Positions 8,818 to 17,314 are shown, counted from the first letter of the stretch. The stretch is DNA of 64,000 nucleotides from Candidatus Saccharimonadota bacterium (GCA_024635495.1 JAGXIT010000005.1:186001-250000), one strand, 5' to 3'. The notes: generated from the sequence alone by a model not told the origin. Program-made: numbers and translations.

Positions 8818-8860
8818 AGATAAAAAGGTCTGCCCGAAAGGGTAGGCCTTTTTATCTTGG
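8815..8860 (+). terminator. tRNA-Ser terminator overlapping the CCA end
   Basis: A 21-bp stem starts at the tRNA CCA (CCAAGATAAAAAGG...) and ends CCTTTTTATCTTGG, with a GAAA loop. The T tract is inside the 3' arm. Confidence 0.85.
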
Positions 8861-8998
8861 TATGAGACGGATGAGAACCCGCACAAGTGAGCGAAGCGAA
8901 CGGAGGGTTCGGCGTAGTTAGGACGCGCACAGGAATAGTATTCCGAGCACGTCGCAGCGGAGAAGTGCAAAGCACGCTATCCCCCTCGAGGGGGTTTT
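8861..8998 (+). repeat. tRNA-trailing element E1
   Basis: A structured element after tRNA-Ser(GCU): hairpin GAACCC/GGGTTC (8875-8910) enclosing GAGCGAAGCGAAC (8889-8901), hairpin GGAATA/TATTCC, then AGAAGTGCAAAGCACGCTATCC (8961-8982). The final segment merges into a small terminator (8981-8998, CCCCC TCGA GGGGG TTTT). E2 shares the first hairpin and the AGAAGYGCAAAGCACG segment. Confidence 0.6.
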
Positions 8999-9037
8999 AC
9001 GTTTAATGCCACAGCCATAAGTGCTACAATAACGCTT

Positions 9038-9685
9038 ATGGAAGACAAGGGACCAGGAAGTGTAATCTCGCCGGATGGTGTAGATGCTACCCAGAAACAA
9101 CCCGAGCCACAACAGGCTCTGCCTCAACCCGTGCCAGAACAGCCCATTACCCCTGCCCCACAAGCACCTAGCCCAAGTATGCCTAGCGACGAACCGATGC
9201 AAAGTCCCCAGCCTGCAAATTCGCAAGAACCATCTCTGTCGTGGACTGCATCTGAATATCTACACCACGACAAAACGGCGAAGTGGTATTTGGCCGGCAC
9301 TTTTGGTGCAGCGGTCATCGCAGCCATCGTATATTTTGCGACGCGGGATGTTGTGTCTGCGGGGATCGTATTCGTCGCTTTGGCTGGTTTGGTAGTATTT
9401 GCGGCGCGTCAGCCCAAGGTGCAAGACTATGCAGTCGAAGGTAATGCGATTCGCGTTGGAAATAAAGTATACGCGCTCAGTGATTTCAAATCATTCTCAT
9501 TCTCAGAAGATGCTACGATAATCGAAGTCTCGATGGTGCCCCTCAAGCGATTCATGCCCATGGTGACCATACATGTAGACCCAGAGCAGGTTGATAGCCT
9601 CATTGATCATCTCGTAGCCTACCTGCCAATGGAACAGCACAAGGCCGATCCAATGGATGGTTTACTTAAACGTCTACGGTTCTAA
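9038..9685 (+). CDS. Two-TM membrane protein of unknown function
   Basis: This 215-aa protein is not recognised. Residues 1-72 are a Pro/Gln-rich, probably disordered cytoplasmic tail. Two hydrophobic helices lie at about residues 83-101 and 106-122. A compact C-terminal domain (about 125-215) is rich in Val and aromatic residues and ends in a basic KRLRF. The -10 TACAAT (9025-9030, with upstream TGC) ends 7 nt before the ATG, predicting a leaderless mRNA. Confidence 0.65.
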   Translation: MEDKGPGSVISPDGVDATQKQPEPQQALPQPVPEQPITPAPQAPSPSMPSDEPMQSPQPANSQEPSLSWTASEYLHHDKTAKWYLAGTFGAAVIAAIVYFATRDVVSAGIVFVALAGLVVFAARQPKVQDYAVEGNAIRVGNKVYALSDFKSFSFSEDATIIEVSMVPLKRFMPMVTIHVDPEQVDSLIDHLVAYLPMEQHKADPMDGLLKRLRF

Positions 9686-9711
9686 TACCATAAGCTAGTT
9701 ATATACCCATC

Positions 9712-9740
9712 TTGCTCGCGTGTAATTATTCTGCTATTGT
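9712..9740 (+). promoter_or_regulatory. Promoter of the LAxTG protein gene
   Basis: -35 TTGCTC (9712-9717), 17-nt spacer, -10 TATTGT (9735-9740). A leader of about 25 nt with GGGAG 8 nt before the ATG follows. Confidence 0.5.
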
Positions 9741-9770
9741 ATACCTAAGTGTATAAACGGGAGTGCGTAT

Positions 9771-10163
9771 ATGTACGAGCAGAATAGAATGTCGTTAATC
9801 GGTCGAATAGTATGGTTACTAGTTTCCCTCGTGGTTATCATCGGTGTGGTATGGCTACTGCTGTGGCTATTATTTTGGCGCGGTAATGATACTGCTGACG
9901 TGACGACAACAGAGACAACTGCAACCGTCCAAAGTGACACAACTCAAGATAGTTCAAATACTTCTGTGTCCACAGGCTCAGCCGACACAAGTGTGAGCAC
10001 CGGACAGACCAGCTCTGCCTCTACAACAGTACCCGCCGTCGCAGGTAGTAGCTCTACAGAGCTTGCTAACACCGGCCCCGCAAGTCTTCTCACCCCTGTC
10101 GCGATAGCCGTCGCGGGTAGTACGCTTTACTACCAAGTCCGCCTCCGTCGCAAGAATAGCTAA
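9771..10163 (+). CDS. Membrane-anchored Thr/Ser-rich protein with LAxTG sorting signal
   Basis: This 130-aa protein has an N-terminal membrane helix (about residues 12-36) and a low-complexity Thr/Ser stretch (42-95). It ends in a sortase-type signal: LANTG at residues 98-102, a hydrophobic segment (LLTPVAIAVAG...) and a basic tail (RLRRKN). LAxTG is the motif used by class E-type sortases. A sortase gene is at 20754-21392. The Ser/Thr linker could be a glycosylated wall spacer; this is inference. Confidence 0.7.
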   Translation: MYEQNRMSLIGRIVWLLVSLVVIIGVVWLLLWLLFWRGNDTADVTTTETTATVQSDTTQDSSNTSVSTGSADTSVSTGQTSSASTTVPAVAGSSSTELANTGPASLLTPVAIAVAGSTLYYQVRLRRKNS

Positions 10164-10179
10164 CCCTGTTTATCTTCTA

Positions 10180-10336
10180 GAGAGGGATAGCGTGCTTTGC
10201 GCTTCTTCGCTCGGGAGGGATATCGCGCGGCTGTTAGCCGCACTCCTTCCTGCGGTACTCGATAATCCTATGCAAGCACAGGATTACTCTCCTTTCCTCG
10301 TACGCCGAACCCTACGGGTTCTCATATCTTTCTTAA
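10180..10336 (-). repeat. tRNA-trailing element E2
   Basis: A minus-strand element following tRNA-Ser(CGA). In its own orientation it has hairpin GAACCC/GGGTTC (10308-10322), GGCGTA, hairpin AATCCT/AGGATT, then AGAAGCGCAAAGCACGCTATCC (10186-10207). It ends with ATCCCTCTCT (10180-10189), which copies part of the tRNA-Ser 3' end. It shares blocks with E1 (27 nt with 2 mismatches at the tail). Confidence 0.6.
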
Positions 10337-10375
10337 CCAAATAAAAAACCTACCAACGGTAGATTCTTTATTTGG
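10337..10375 (-). terminator. tRNA-Ser(CGA) terminator overlapping the CCA end
   Basis: Minus strand: the stem begins at the tRNA CCA (CCAAATAAAGAATCTACC) and closes with GGTAGGTTTTTTATTTGG around a 3-nt loop; two G-U pairs. Confidence 0.85.
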
Positions 10376-10464
10376 CGGAGAGAGAGGGATTCGAACCCTC
10401 GATAGGGTTGCCCCTATACTGCATTTCGAGTGCAGCGCACTAGACCGGACTATGCGATCTCTCC
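10373..10464 (-). tRNA. tRNA-Ser(CGA)
   Basis: A class II tRNA on the minus strand: acceptor GGAGAGA/TCTCTCC, anticodon stem-loop CTGCA-CTCGAAA-TGCAG (anticodon CGA), long variable arm, encoded CCA at 10373-10375. Confidence 0.95.
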
Positions 10465-10578
10465 TTGCGTAAACTTATTGTAACAGATGAGTATCCATAA
10501 TTCAGGCCTAGCATTAGTCTTGTCTATGTGGTAAACTTACCCCTGTTACTTTTTCGTTCATAGTGCGAAATAAGTTAT

Positions 10579-10652
<74 letters not shown>

Positions 10653-10655
<3 letters not shown>

Positions 10656-10692
10656 ATAAAAATACCTCAGCTTGTCTGGGGTATTTTTATTG
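10653..10692 (+). terminator. tRNA-Arg terminator overlapping the CCA end
   Basis: The stem CCAATAAAAATACCTCAG / CTGGGGTATTTTTATTGG begins with the tRNA CCA; loop of 4 nt, one G-U pair. Confidence 0.85.
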
Positions 10693-10823
10693 GTTCCTCT
10701 TGGACTATTTGAGAACCGTAGAAGTGAGCGAAGCGAACGAAGGTTCGTACAGGCGTGAGCGTGCAGGAGCTTGCTCCGAAAAGCGAATGTCGTGCAAGCG
10801 AAGCGCATCTTGCCGGGTGCACC
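10693..10823 (+). repeat. tRNA-trailing element E3 with 17-nt copy of the tRNA-Arg 3' end
   Basis: Hairpin GAACC/GGTTC encloses GAGCGAAGCGAAC (10726-10738). Hairpin GGAGC/GCTCC follows, then GTGCAAGCGAAGCGC. The element ends in ATCTTGCCGGGTGCACC (10807-10823), identical to tRNA-Arg positions 10638-10654. Confidence 0.65.
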
Positions 10824-10938
10824 GCTAACCCGCTTGCGGCATTCGAGCTGAAATTGCCGAAAAACTGCAAATATAGTTGCTGGCGTGAAATGGCTAGTTT
10901 TGCTAGTAAATGCCAAAACCAACTGGTATAGTATGGCT

Positions 10939-11790
10939 ATGGATGAAAAGAGGTTGGGTTCCGTTGTGCAAGCTGCGCGCCGACGGTATGGATTTACACA
11001 GCAGACGCTTTGTCAAAAATCAGGCTTGAGCTACTCGACGCTCGCCAAAATTGAGCGAGGCGCTATCAAATCGCCGTCTGTCTTTACGATTCAGCAAATT
11101 GCCCAAACACTTGGAATATCTCTCGATGAACTTATGGCTGGTGTCCCACCACAAGCTCCTTCTCAACCCAAAAAAGCCGCCAAGAAGGTCTCAAAAAACG
11201 GCGCAAGCTTCATTTATTTCGACATGAATGGCTGTCTCGTGCGGGCTGCTACAAGCTCATTCGCACAACTTGCTGAAGAAGGTGGCGTGTCACAAGATGT
11301 CGTCGAATCAATTTATTGGCAATTCAACGAAGCAGTTAACAGGGGCGATAAGACGGTTGATGAGTTAAATACTGCTCTCGCAGAGCGTCTAGGCATCATG
11401 GTTGACTGGTATAAATATTATCTCGATGCGCTTGAGCCAATGCCCGGCATGGCAGAGCTCGTAACCTGGGTAGCAGAAAATTACCGTATTGGTCTTTTGA
11501 CCAATACCATGCCTGGACTCGTCAAGACCTTGCAAGACCGAGGTTTATTGCCTCCAGTCAAGTTCGACGTCATTGTAGATTCCTCTGAGGTGCACGCTCT
11601 CAAGCCTGAGCCTGGTATGTATGAAATCGCTACCGAAATGGCTGGAGTGGCGTCGAATGAAATTATGCTTATAGACGATGATCGCTCGAATCTCGTCGCC
11701 GCAAGTCGCTACGGTTGGCACACGATGGAGTTTCAATCCTACCAGCCAGAGGACACAATTGTCGCCGTCTCAAGCGCATTGCAGGCTTAG
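10939..11790 (+). CDS. XRE-type HTH fused to a HAD-like hydrolase domain
   Basis: This 283-aa protein joins an N-terminal Cro/CI-type helix-turn-helix (residues about 5-65; RYGFTQQTLCQKSGLSYSTL) through a Lys/Ala/Pro linker (66-88) to a HAD-like domain (89-283). HAD motif I is FDMNGCL: the nucleophile Asp95 is kept, but the second Asp is Asn97. Motif II LLTNT, motif III Lys in LKPEP and motif IV LIDDDRSN are present. The start at 10939 follows TATAGT (10927-10932) by 6 nt with an extended TGG element, so it is probably leaderless; ATG 10933 would touch the -10. It may be a metabolite-responsive regulator; ligand and targets unknown. Confidence 0.75.
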   Translation: MDEKRLGSVVQAARRRYGFTQQTLCQKSGLSYSTLAKIERGAIKSPSVFTIQQIAQTLGISLDELMAGVPPQAPSQPKKAAKKVSKNGASFIYFDMNGCLVRAATSSFAQLAEEGGVSQDVVESIYWQFNEAVNRGDKTVDELNTALAERLGIMVDWYKYYLDALEPMPGMAELVTWVAENYRIGLLTNTMPGLVKTLQDRGLLPPVKFDVIVDSSEVHALKPEPGMYEIATEMAGVASNEIMLIDDDRSNLVAASRYGWHTMEFQSYQPEDTIVAVSSALQA

Positions 11791-11810
11791 ACTACAGGGA
11801 AGACCTCTTC

Positions 11811-11889
11811 CTCCTCGCTATTTCGAAGTACATTCGCAATAGCTCTCCACCTGCACTAAAGCTCGGCTGTCGCCTCGTTCGCTTTGCTC
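11811..11889 (-). repeat. Dispersed repeat, copy B
   Basis: In minus orientation it begins GAGCAAAGCGAAC (11889-11877) and ends GCGAGGAG. It is about 85 percent identical by eye over roughly 80 nt to the copy at 21657-21736. It lies directly after the 3' end of valS. Confidence 0.65.
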
Positions 11890-11903
11890 ATATTTAATTG
11901 GGA

Positions 11904-14471
11904 TTAGGTTTCGCTGGCGCCGGAGAAGCGAGCTTGCTCTAGTTCTATACGGGTAATTGCTGCTTTTGTGTCTGCGAGTTGTTGGTGTGTCTGCTCGACG
12001 ACATGTTTTGGCGCCTGATGCACGTATGACTTATTTGCGAGGCGTTTTTCGTAACTCGCGACAAGTAACTGTTGCTCAGACTTTTGGGTTTCTAGGCGTT
12101 CTACGTGCGCCTCAGTGACAGAGGAGTCGACATCGAGCCAACAGGTGTAAGGTGTGCTTGTCAGATGCAGGCCGGCGCCGCCACTTACCTCTTTCACGCC
12201 GGCTAAGCCGGTGAGTCGGGTGATGAGCTCAGCATTTTCGCTCAAGAAAGGTACATCGGTGTAGTATAGTGTCGGCTTTTCGAGCCCAAGTGCGCGCACG
12301 AGACCACGAGCTTCAACCACTATGGTCATAGCTGCCTCAAATAACTCAGCCTTTTTTGCGTCTGCTTTGTGTGCTTTTGGCCATGATTGCGTTGCGAGGA
12401 TGCTGTCTCCAGTCCAAGCAAGTGTCTGCCAGATGGTTTCAGTGACAAATGGCGCGAATGGATGGGCAAGTTTCAGGACACCTTCTAGCACGTGCCCGAG
12501 GACTCCCCCGCCCTTTTCTGATTTGCTCGCCTCGATGTACCAATCTGCGACATCGTCCCACACGAAGTGGTACAGCGTTTCGTAGGCTTCAGCGAAGCGA
12601 TAGTTGTCTAAGTGTGTACCGATAACTTCGGTAGTTTGTTGTAACTTATCCAGCACCCAGTGTTCGGCATCGGTCGTAGGATCTGCATCAGGGGCGTGAG
12701 TATAGCCATCGCCTAGACGGTTCTCGGCATAGCGGGCAATGTTCCAGATCTTATTACAGAAGTTGCGAGCTTCTTCGATGCGTCGAGGGTCATACCCTCT
12801 GTTGACGGCTGGGCTGCGACCAGCGATGATACCCATTCGGAGCGCATCAGAGCCATATTCCTCGATGACAGGCATTGGGTCGACGACATTGCCAATGCTT
12901 TTACTCATTTTTGAGCCGTCTTCGGCCATGACATAGCCATGGATGTAAACTTCGCGGAATGGCACATCCCCGGCCACGTAGAGCCCGAGCATAATCATAC
13001 GACTGACCCATGGGTAGAGAATCTCACCGCCTGTTTCCATGAGGCTAAGTGGATAGTGGTGCTTGAAGTCATCACTGCCAAGGCCGAGTGTGGCGAATGG
13101 CCAGCTGCTGCTACTGAACCAGGTATCGAATACGTCTGGGTCGCGGTGATACGTCTTGCCGTCCACCTCGATGATTTCTTGGTCAACCCGCTCATCAAAA
13201 ATCCAATCTTCAGCATTGTCGACATTCTGGAATGCGGGTATCGGGATACCCCAGGCTATTTGGCGGCTGATGTTCCAGTCACGTAATCCCTCGAGGTAAC
13301 CAATAAGTTGGTCGCGCTTGGCCGCTGGATAAAACGTAATCTTCTCCGCTTTGAGCGCTTCGATGGCAGGCTTTGCGAGCGGCTTCATATCGATAAACCA
13401 TTGCTCGCGTAGGAGTGGTTCGATGACAGTGCCACACTTGTAGCATTGCCCGACATTGTGCGTGAGATCTTCGATTTTTTCGATTACCCCGCCCTGCTCT
13501 AGGTCTTCGACAACTGCTTTTCGTGCCTCAAGTACAGATAGGCCGCGGTATTTTTCTGGCGCTTCGTCAGATAGCTTACCCTCGTGAGTAATAATCGTAA
13601 TCTTCGGGAGCGCGTGTCGCTCTGCGGCGTCATAGTCATTTTGATCGTGAGCTGGTGTGAGCTTTACGGCGCCGGTACCGAAGCCGGTTTCGACGAACTC
13701 ATCGGCGACTACTGGCACTTCCCTGCCTGTCAGCGGTAGACGTACAGTTTTGCCGATATACTGTTTGTAGCGCTCATCATCTGGGTGGACGGCTACACCG
13801 GTGTCTCCGAGCATTGTTTCTGGCCGGGTTGTCGCAACTATCAGTTCCCCGCTCCCGTCGACGAGTGGATATTTGAGGTACCAGAGATGTGTCTTTTGCT
13901 CTTTGTACTCAACCTCAATATCAGCGAAGGCAGTGCCATGGAACGTACAGAAGTTTACAAGACGTTCACCTCTGTAAACGAGGCCATCATCCCACAGCTG
14001 TTTAAACGTTTGGTAGGCACGAGTTACGATCTTTTCATCGAGGGTAAAGGTATATCTGGTCCAGTCACAGCTGACGCCGAGACTGCGTATCTGTCCCTCG
14101 AAGCTGTTGCGATTAGTAGCTACGAAGTCGTACAGCTGGGTATAGAGTTCTTCACGTGAAAAGTCGAAGCGGCTCTTCCCTTCTTTGGCGAGATGTTTCT
14201 CGTAGACGGCTTGTGTCTCGAAGCCAGCGTGGTCCGCCCCTGGAAGAAGGAGTGTTCGCTCCCCTTTCATGCGGTGATAGCGAGCGGGTATATCCTCAAG
14301 AGCAGCCGTCAGTGCGTAGCCGATGTGTAAGTTTGCATTGGCATTAGGCGGTGGCATGACGATGGTATAGCTTTTGCCTTTTCCGGTTGGCTCAAAAGCA
14401 CCGCTTTTCTCCCACAGAGCGTAGATGTCTGATTCGTATTGGTTTGATTCGTAATTTTTTGGCAGATTCAT
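11904..14471 (-). CDS. valS: Valyl-tRNA synthetase
   Basis: This 855-aa class I synthetase charges tRNA-Val. It shows the HIGH-type motif LHIGY near residue 49, a CP1 editing domain with TTRPETMLGD, the KMSKSIGN loop, an anticodon-binding helical domain and a C-terminal coiled coil (RLETQKSEQQLLVASYEKRL ...) typical of ValS. The start at 14471 is preferred: an extended -10 (TGATACAAT, TACAAT at 14479-14484) ends 7 nt upstream, whereas the longer frame would include the promoter. Confidence 0.95.
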   Translation of the reverse strand: MNLPKNYESNQYESDIYALWEKSGAFEPTGKGKSYTIVMPPPNANANLHIGYALTAALEDIPARYHRMKGERTLLLPGADHAGFETQAVYEKHLAKEGKSRFDFSREELYTQLYDFVATNRNSFEGQIRSLGVSCDWTRYTFTLDEKIVTRAYQTFKQLWDDGLVYRGERLVNFCTFHGTAFADIEVEYKEQKTHLWYLKYPLVDGSGELIVATTRPETMLGDTGVAVHPDDERYKQYIGKTVRLPLTGREVPVVADEFVETGFGTGAVKLTPAHDQNDYDAAERHALPKITIITHEGKLSDEAPEKYRGLSVLEARKAVVEDLEQGGVIEKIEDLTHNVGQCYKCGTVIEPLLREQWFIDMKPLAKPAIEALKAEKITFYPAAKRDQLIGYLEGLRDWNISRQIAWGIPIPAFQNVDNAEDWIFDERVDQEIIEVDGKTYHRDPDVFDTWFSSSSWPFATLGLGSDDFKHHYPLSLMETGGEILYPWVSRMIMLGLYVAGDVPFREVYIHGYVMAEDGSKMSKSIGNVVDPMPVIEEYGSDALRMGIIAGRSPAVNRGYDPRRIEEARNFCNKIWNIARYAENRLGDGYTHAPDADPTTDAEHWVLDKLQQTTEVIGTHLDNYRFAEAYETLYHFVWDDVADWYIEASKSEKGGGVLGHVLEGVLKLAHPFAPFVTETIWQTLAWTGDSILATQSWPKAHKADAKKAELFEAAMTIVVEARGLVRALGLEKPTLYYTDVPFLSENAELITRLTGLAGVKEVSGGAGLHLTSTPYTCWLDVDSSVTEAHVERLETQKSEQQLLVASYEKRLANKSYVHQAPKHVVEQTHQQLADTKAAITRIELEQARFSGASET

Positions 14472-14549
14472 GAGCTCTATTGTATCACCCCTGTTATTCA
14501 TTGCATAATACTTCTCGCTTGTACGCTGGCGCCGACCCCCCCTTGCCTG

Positions 14550-15623
14550 TTACATGCTCAAGTTTGGCTTGATATCGAGCGTGTACGGATCGGCAGCTGG
14601 ACGACCATACTTCACGTGAAAACAGCCAAGCGTGGCAATCATGGCACCATTGTCAGTACAGAGACGAGGATCGGTATACGAGATGCTAATGGGAAGCCTT
14701 TCGGCGAGTTGGCGACGAAGTTCTGGGCTAGCAGCAACCCCACCGGCGATAATGACGGTTTTTGGTGAGAATTCTTCGTAGGCGATGAGTGCTTTATCGA
14801 CAACTGTCTGGATAGCGATACGCTGAAAGCTCGCCGCGATGTTCGCTTTTTGTACTTCGTCTAAGCGACTCGGAATGTCCTTGCTCGGAAACGAGAAATC
14901 TTCGCCGATCGCATCTTGTGCGGTACGCAATACAGCTGTCTTGATGCCCGAGAAACTGAAGTCGTATTTACCGGTCATCTTTGCTTTCGGAAAGGGGTAA
15001 GCGTGAGCATCACCTTCAAGTGCCTTCTTGCCGACACTTGGGCCGCCAGGGTAGGGGAGACCGATGATTTTAGCGACTTTGTCGAAGGCTTCACCAACCG
15101 CATCGTCCTGCGTCTGCCCCAGGAGTGTGTAGTCGAAGTGGTCGCGAAAGAGCGTTAATTGACTATGTCCGCCACTGACAATCAGGGCGAGAACGGGGAA
15201 GTCTGGCTGCCGCTCGGGAAGCTTATAATCTGACAGGGCAGGGGACTCACCGAGAGAGGTCAGATAGTTTGCATAGACGTGTCCCTCGACGTGGTTGATT
15301 GCATAGAGTGGCTTGTCGTGTGTAATAGCCAGGGTGCGAGCGGTGAGAACACCGATAAGCAGCGATCCACCGAGCCCAGCACCGTAGGTGACGGCGATAG
15401 CGTCGATATCATTCCAGCTGCAGCTCGCTTCATCGAGTGCTTGCTGGATAACACCGTTGATAACTTCGATGTGACTGCGAGCGGCGATCTCTGGCACGAC
15501 GCCACCATATTGGATGTGCAAATCCATCGATGAGGCAACAATGTTCGATAATAACCGTTCGCCATCCTCGACGATTGCGGCCGCGGTCTCGTCACAGCTA
15601 CTCTCAATACCCAAAACTTTCAT
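14550..15623 (-). CDS. tsaD: tRNA N6-threonylcarbamoyladenosine transferase TsaD
   Basis: This 357-aa ASKHA-fold protein transfers threonylcarbamoyl to A37 of ANN-decoding tRNAs. It has the N-terminal ESSCDETAAA motif, the metal-binding HVEGH motif near residue 111, VSGGHSQL, and the late GGVAASPELR and DNGAMIA motifs. TACACT with upstream TG precedes the ATG by 9 nt, and TTGCAT lies 16 nt upstream of it. Confidence 0.95.
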   Translation of the reverse strand: MKVLGIESSCDETAAAIVEDGERLLSNIVASSMDLHIQYGGVVPEIAARSHIEVINGVIQQALDEASCSWNDIDAIAVTYGAGLGGSLLIGVLTARTLAITHDKPLYAINHVEGHVYANYLTSLGESPALSDYKLPERQPDFPVLALIVSGGHSQLTLFRDHFDYTLLGQTQDDAVGEAFDKVAKIIGLPYPGGPSVGKKALEGDAHAYPFPKAKMTGKYDFSFSGIKTAVLRTAQDAIGEDFSFPSKDIPSRLDEVQKANIAASFQRIAIQTVVDKALIAYEEFSPKTVIIAGGVAASPELRRQLAERLPISISYTDPRLCTDNGAMIATLGCFHVKYGRPAADPYTLDIKPNLSM

Positions 15624-15702
15624 ATGCCTTCTAGTGTAACAGCGGTGCAGATGGATGCAAATACAGGTGTCAGATATTCTTCTCCTTGCTATACTGGGGC
15701 AT

Positions 15703-17007
15703 ATGAATATACGCGTAATAGTAAAGCGGCTCGTACCGCGTGGTTTGTTTCAGAAAATTGAACCGCTTGGACACTTTGCAGAAGCGGTGTTTTTCAACAT
15801 CCTCTACGGCTTTCCAGCTCGTAATATGCAAGTAATTGGCGTGACTGGCACAAACGGCAAAACGACGACAGCATTCCTCATTCATAAAATGCTAGTAGAA
15901 TCTGGCTATAACAAAGCCGGGCTCATGACGACTGTCGGCTATGGAATTGGTAAAGATATCAAGATGCAAGTTCATCACATGACGAATGTGCCGGTACCCG
16001 AGCTGATGCAGCGACTCAAATGGATGAAATCACAAGGGGTGGACCTACTTATACTCGAAACTACTTCTCATGCACTCGCACAACACCGTGTATGGGGTAT
16101 ACCGTATAGCATCGCAGTGGTGACCAACCTGACCCATGAACATCTGGATTATCACAAAACCTTTGAGCGCTATGTGGCTGCAAAGCGGAGTATGTTTAGC
16201 CTTACGCAGCGTAACGCACGAGGAAGGCGCCTCGGCATCGCTAATGCGGATGATAGTGTGGCGGCCGAGTTTGTGGCAGAAACGGAAAATAGCGTGCTCT
16301 ACGGCGTTCAAGCGGGTGACATACAAGCAAAAGAGGTTCAATTGCGTTCTGATGGCTTGAGCTACAAAGCCGAGACGGCAGATATCACCTATCATATCGA
16401 GAGTCACTTGCCGGGTAGTTTCAATGTGTATAACACCTTGGCGGCCGTGTCTGTCGGCCGAGTACTAGGGCTGACTAAGGCGCAAATAGAGCAAGGAATC
16501 GCAGCGCTCAAAGGTGTCGAGGGCCGCATGACTTCTATTGAAGAAGGCCAAGATGCTTCGATTATCGTAGATTTTGCTCATACGCCAGACAGTTTCGAGA
16601 AACTGTTCAAGGATCTTCGCCCAGTAGTGAAGGGCAAGCTGATCGTGATGTTTGGCTCAGCCGGGCGTCGGGATGAGGCCAAGCGAGCGATTCAAGGCGA
16701 GCTGGCGGGGAAGTACGCTGATGAAGTTGTGGTGACCGAAGAAGATGACCGAGATATCGACGGCATCGGCATCATGAATCAAATCGCTGAAGGTGCAGAG
16801 AAAGCCGGCAAGATTCGAGACAAGAACCTATTCCTCATCCATGACCGCGCGGAGGCGATTGCCTTTGCGGTCGGCCAGACTACCTCTGCGGATGACACCG
16901 TACTCTTGCTCGGTAAAGGCCACGAAAAGACTATCGAGCGTGCCGATGGCGAACACCCATGGGACGAAATTGGCACCACCAAAGACGCCGTGCGCAGACT
17001 AAGCTAG
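15703..17007 (+). CDS. Mur ligase family protein (MurE-like)
   Basis: This 434-aa ATP-dependent amino-acid ligase has a P-loop GVTGTNGKTTT near residue 45, the central NLTHEHLDYH motif, the ligase C-terminal domain with DFAHTPDSFEK and a late GKGHEK motif. It most resembles UDP-MurNAc-tripeptide synthetase but is shorter than usual and lacks the full N-terminal substrate domain. The DNPR motif that marks the meso-diaminopimelate enzymes is replaced by EDDRDID, so the added amino acid is uncertain. Start at 15703 follows TATACT (15690-15695) by 7 nt. Confidence 0.85.
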   Translation: MNIRVIVKRLVPRGLFQKIEPLGHFAEAVFFNILYGFPARNMQVIGVTGTNGKTTTAFLIHKMLVESGYNKAGLMTTVGYGIGKDIKMQVHHMTNVPVPELMQRLKWMKSQGVDLLILETTSHALAQHRVWGIPYSIAVVTNLTHEHLDYHKTFERYVAAKRSMFSLTQRNARGRRLGIANADDSVAAEFVAETENSVLYGVQAGDIQAKEVQLRSDGLSYKAETADITYHIESHLPGSFNVYNTLAAVSVGRVLGLTKAQIEQGIAALKGVEGRMTSIEEGQDASIIVDFAHTPDSFEKLFKDLRPVVKGKLIVMFGSAGRRDEAKRAIQGELAGKYADEVVVTEEDDRDIDGIGIMNQIAEGAEKAGKIRDKNLFLIHDRAEAIAFAVGQTTSADDTVLLLGKGHEKTIERADGEHPWDEIGTTKDAVRRLS

Positions 17008-17113
17008 TTTTCAACTGTACGCATAGATTGTTGTCGTGAGAATAACTTTGAGTAGATAATTTTCGTGCGCATTACGAGAGTTATAGGGTTCAGATGTATA
17101 AAATTGGGAAATT
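17008..17113. other. Intergenic leader of the folded element
   Basis: No gene. A weak promoter-like pair TTGTCG (17031-17036) and TAGATA (17053-17058), and TATAAA at 17096-17101, could drive transcription of the folded element. The 11-mer ACTGTACGCAT occurs here (17014-17024) and again at 17271-17281. Confidence 0.3.
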
Positions 17114-17303
17114 GGGTTCGAGTGTTGATTGCATGTGATGCAAACGCTTTGGTAAAAGCGGAGACAAATAATGTCTCTCAAAACTCGAACCCAGGGGTTC
17201 CGGAAGGAGCGCGTCGCCTAGTGGCAACACAGAAAATGTTCAGAAAGAGTGCCCATAACTTTCTGTCCATACTGTACGCATCATTGCGTAACGCTCCTCC
17301 CGG
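17114..17303. ncRNA. Candidate structured RNA, two multibranched domains
   Basis: Domain A (17114-17192) is closed by a perfect 10-bp stem GGGTTCGAGT/ACTCGAACCC and holds three perfect 6-bp hairpins: TTGCAT-gtg-ATGCAA (17129-17143), CGCTTT/AAAGCG (17145-17160) and GAGACA-aataa-TGTCTC (17161-17177). Domain B (17200-17303) is closed by CCGGAAGGAGCG/CGCTCCTCCCGG (11 of 12 pairs). It holds GCC-tagt-GGC, AACA/TGTT, CAGAAAG/CTTTCTG (7 bp) and TACGCA-tcat-TGCGTA. It does not match tRNA, tmRNA, RNase P or SRP RNA signatures known to me. The strand is unresolved; it could also be the 3' UTR of the minus-strand gene at 17315. Confidence 0.5.
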
Positions 17304-17314
17304 AGATGTCCTGG

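Noticed and set aside
8722-8975. Minus-strand reading frames over tRNA-Ser(GCU) with peptides such as RERDSNPRRDSRP
   Set aside because: These are well-known spurious frames produced by antisense translation of serine tRNA genes; they have no ribosome site or promoter.
14471-14501. ValS start at 14501
   Set aside because: The extra 10 codons contain an extended -10 element (TGATACAAT) and are absent from the usual ValS N terminus.
17114-17303. Known large RNAs (tmRNA, RNase P, SRP, 6S)
   Set aside because: No tmRNA tRNA-like ends, no RNase P core motifs and no SRP tetraloop arrangement could be found in the folded region.
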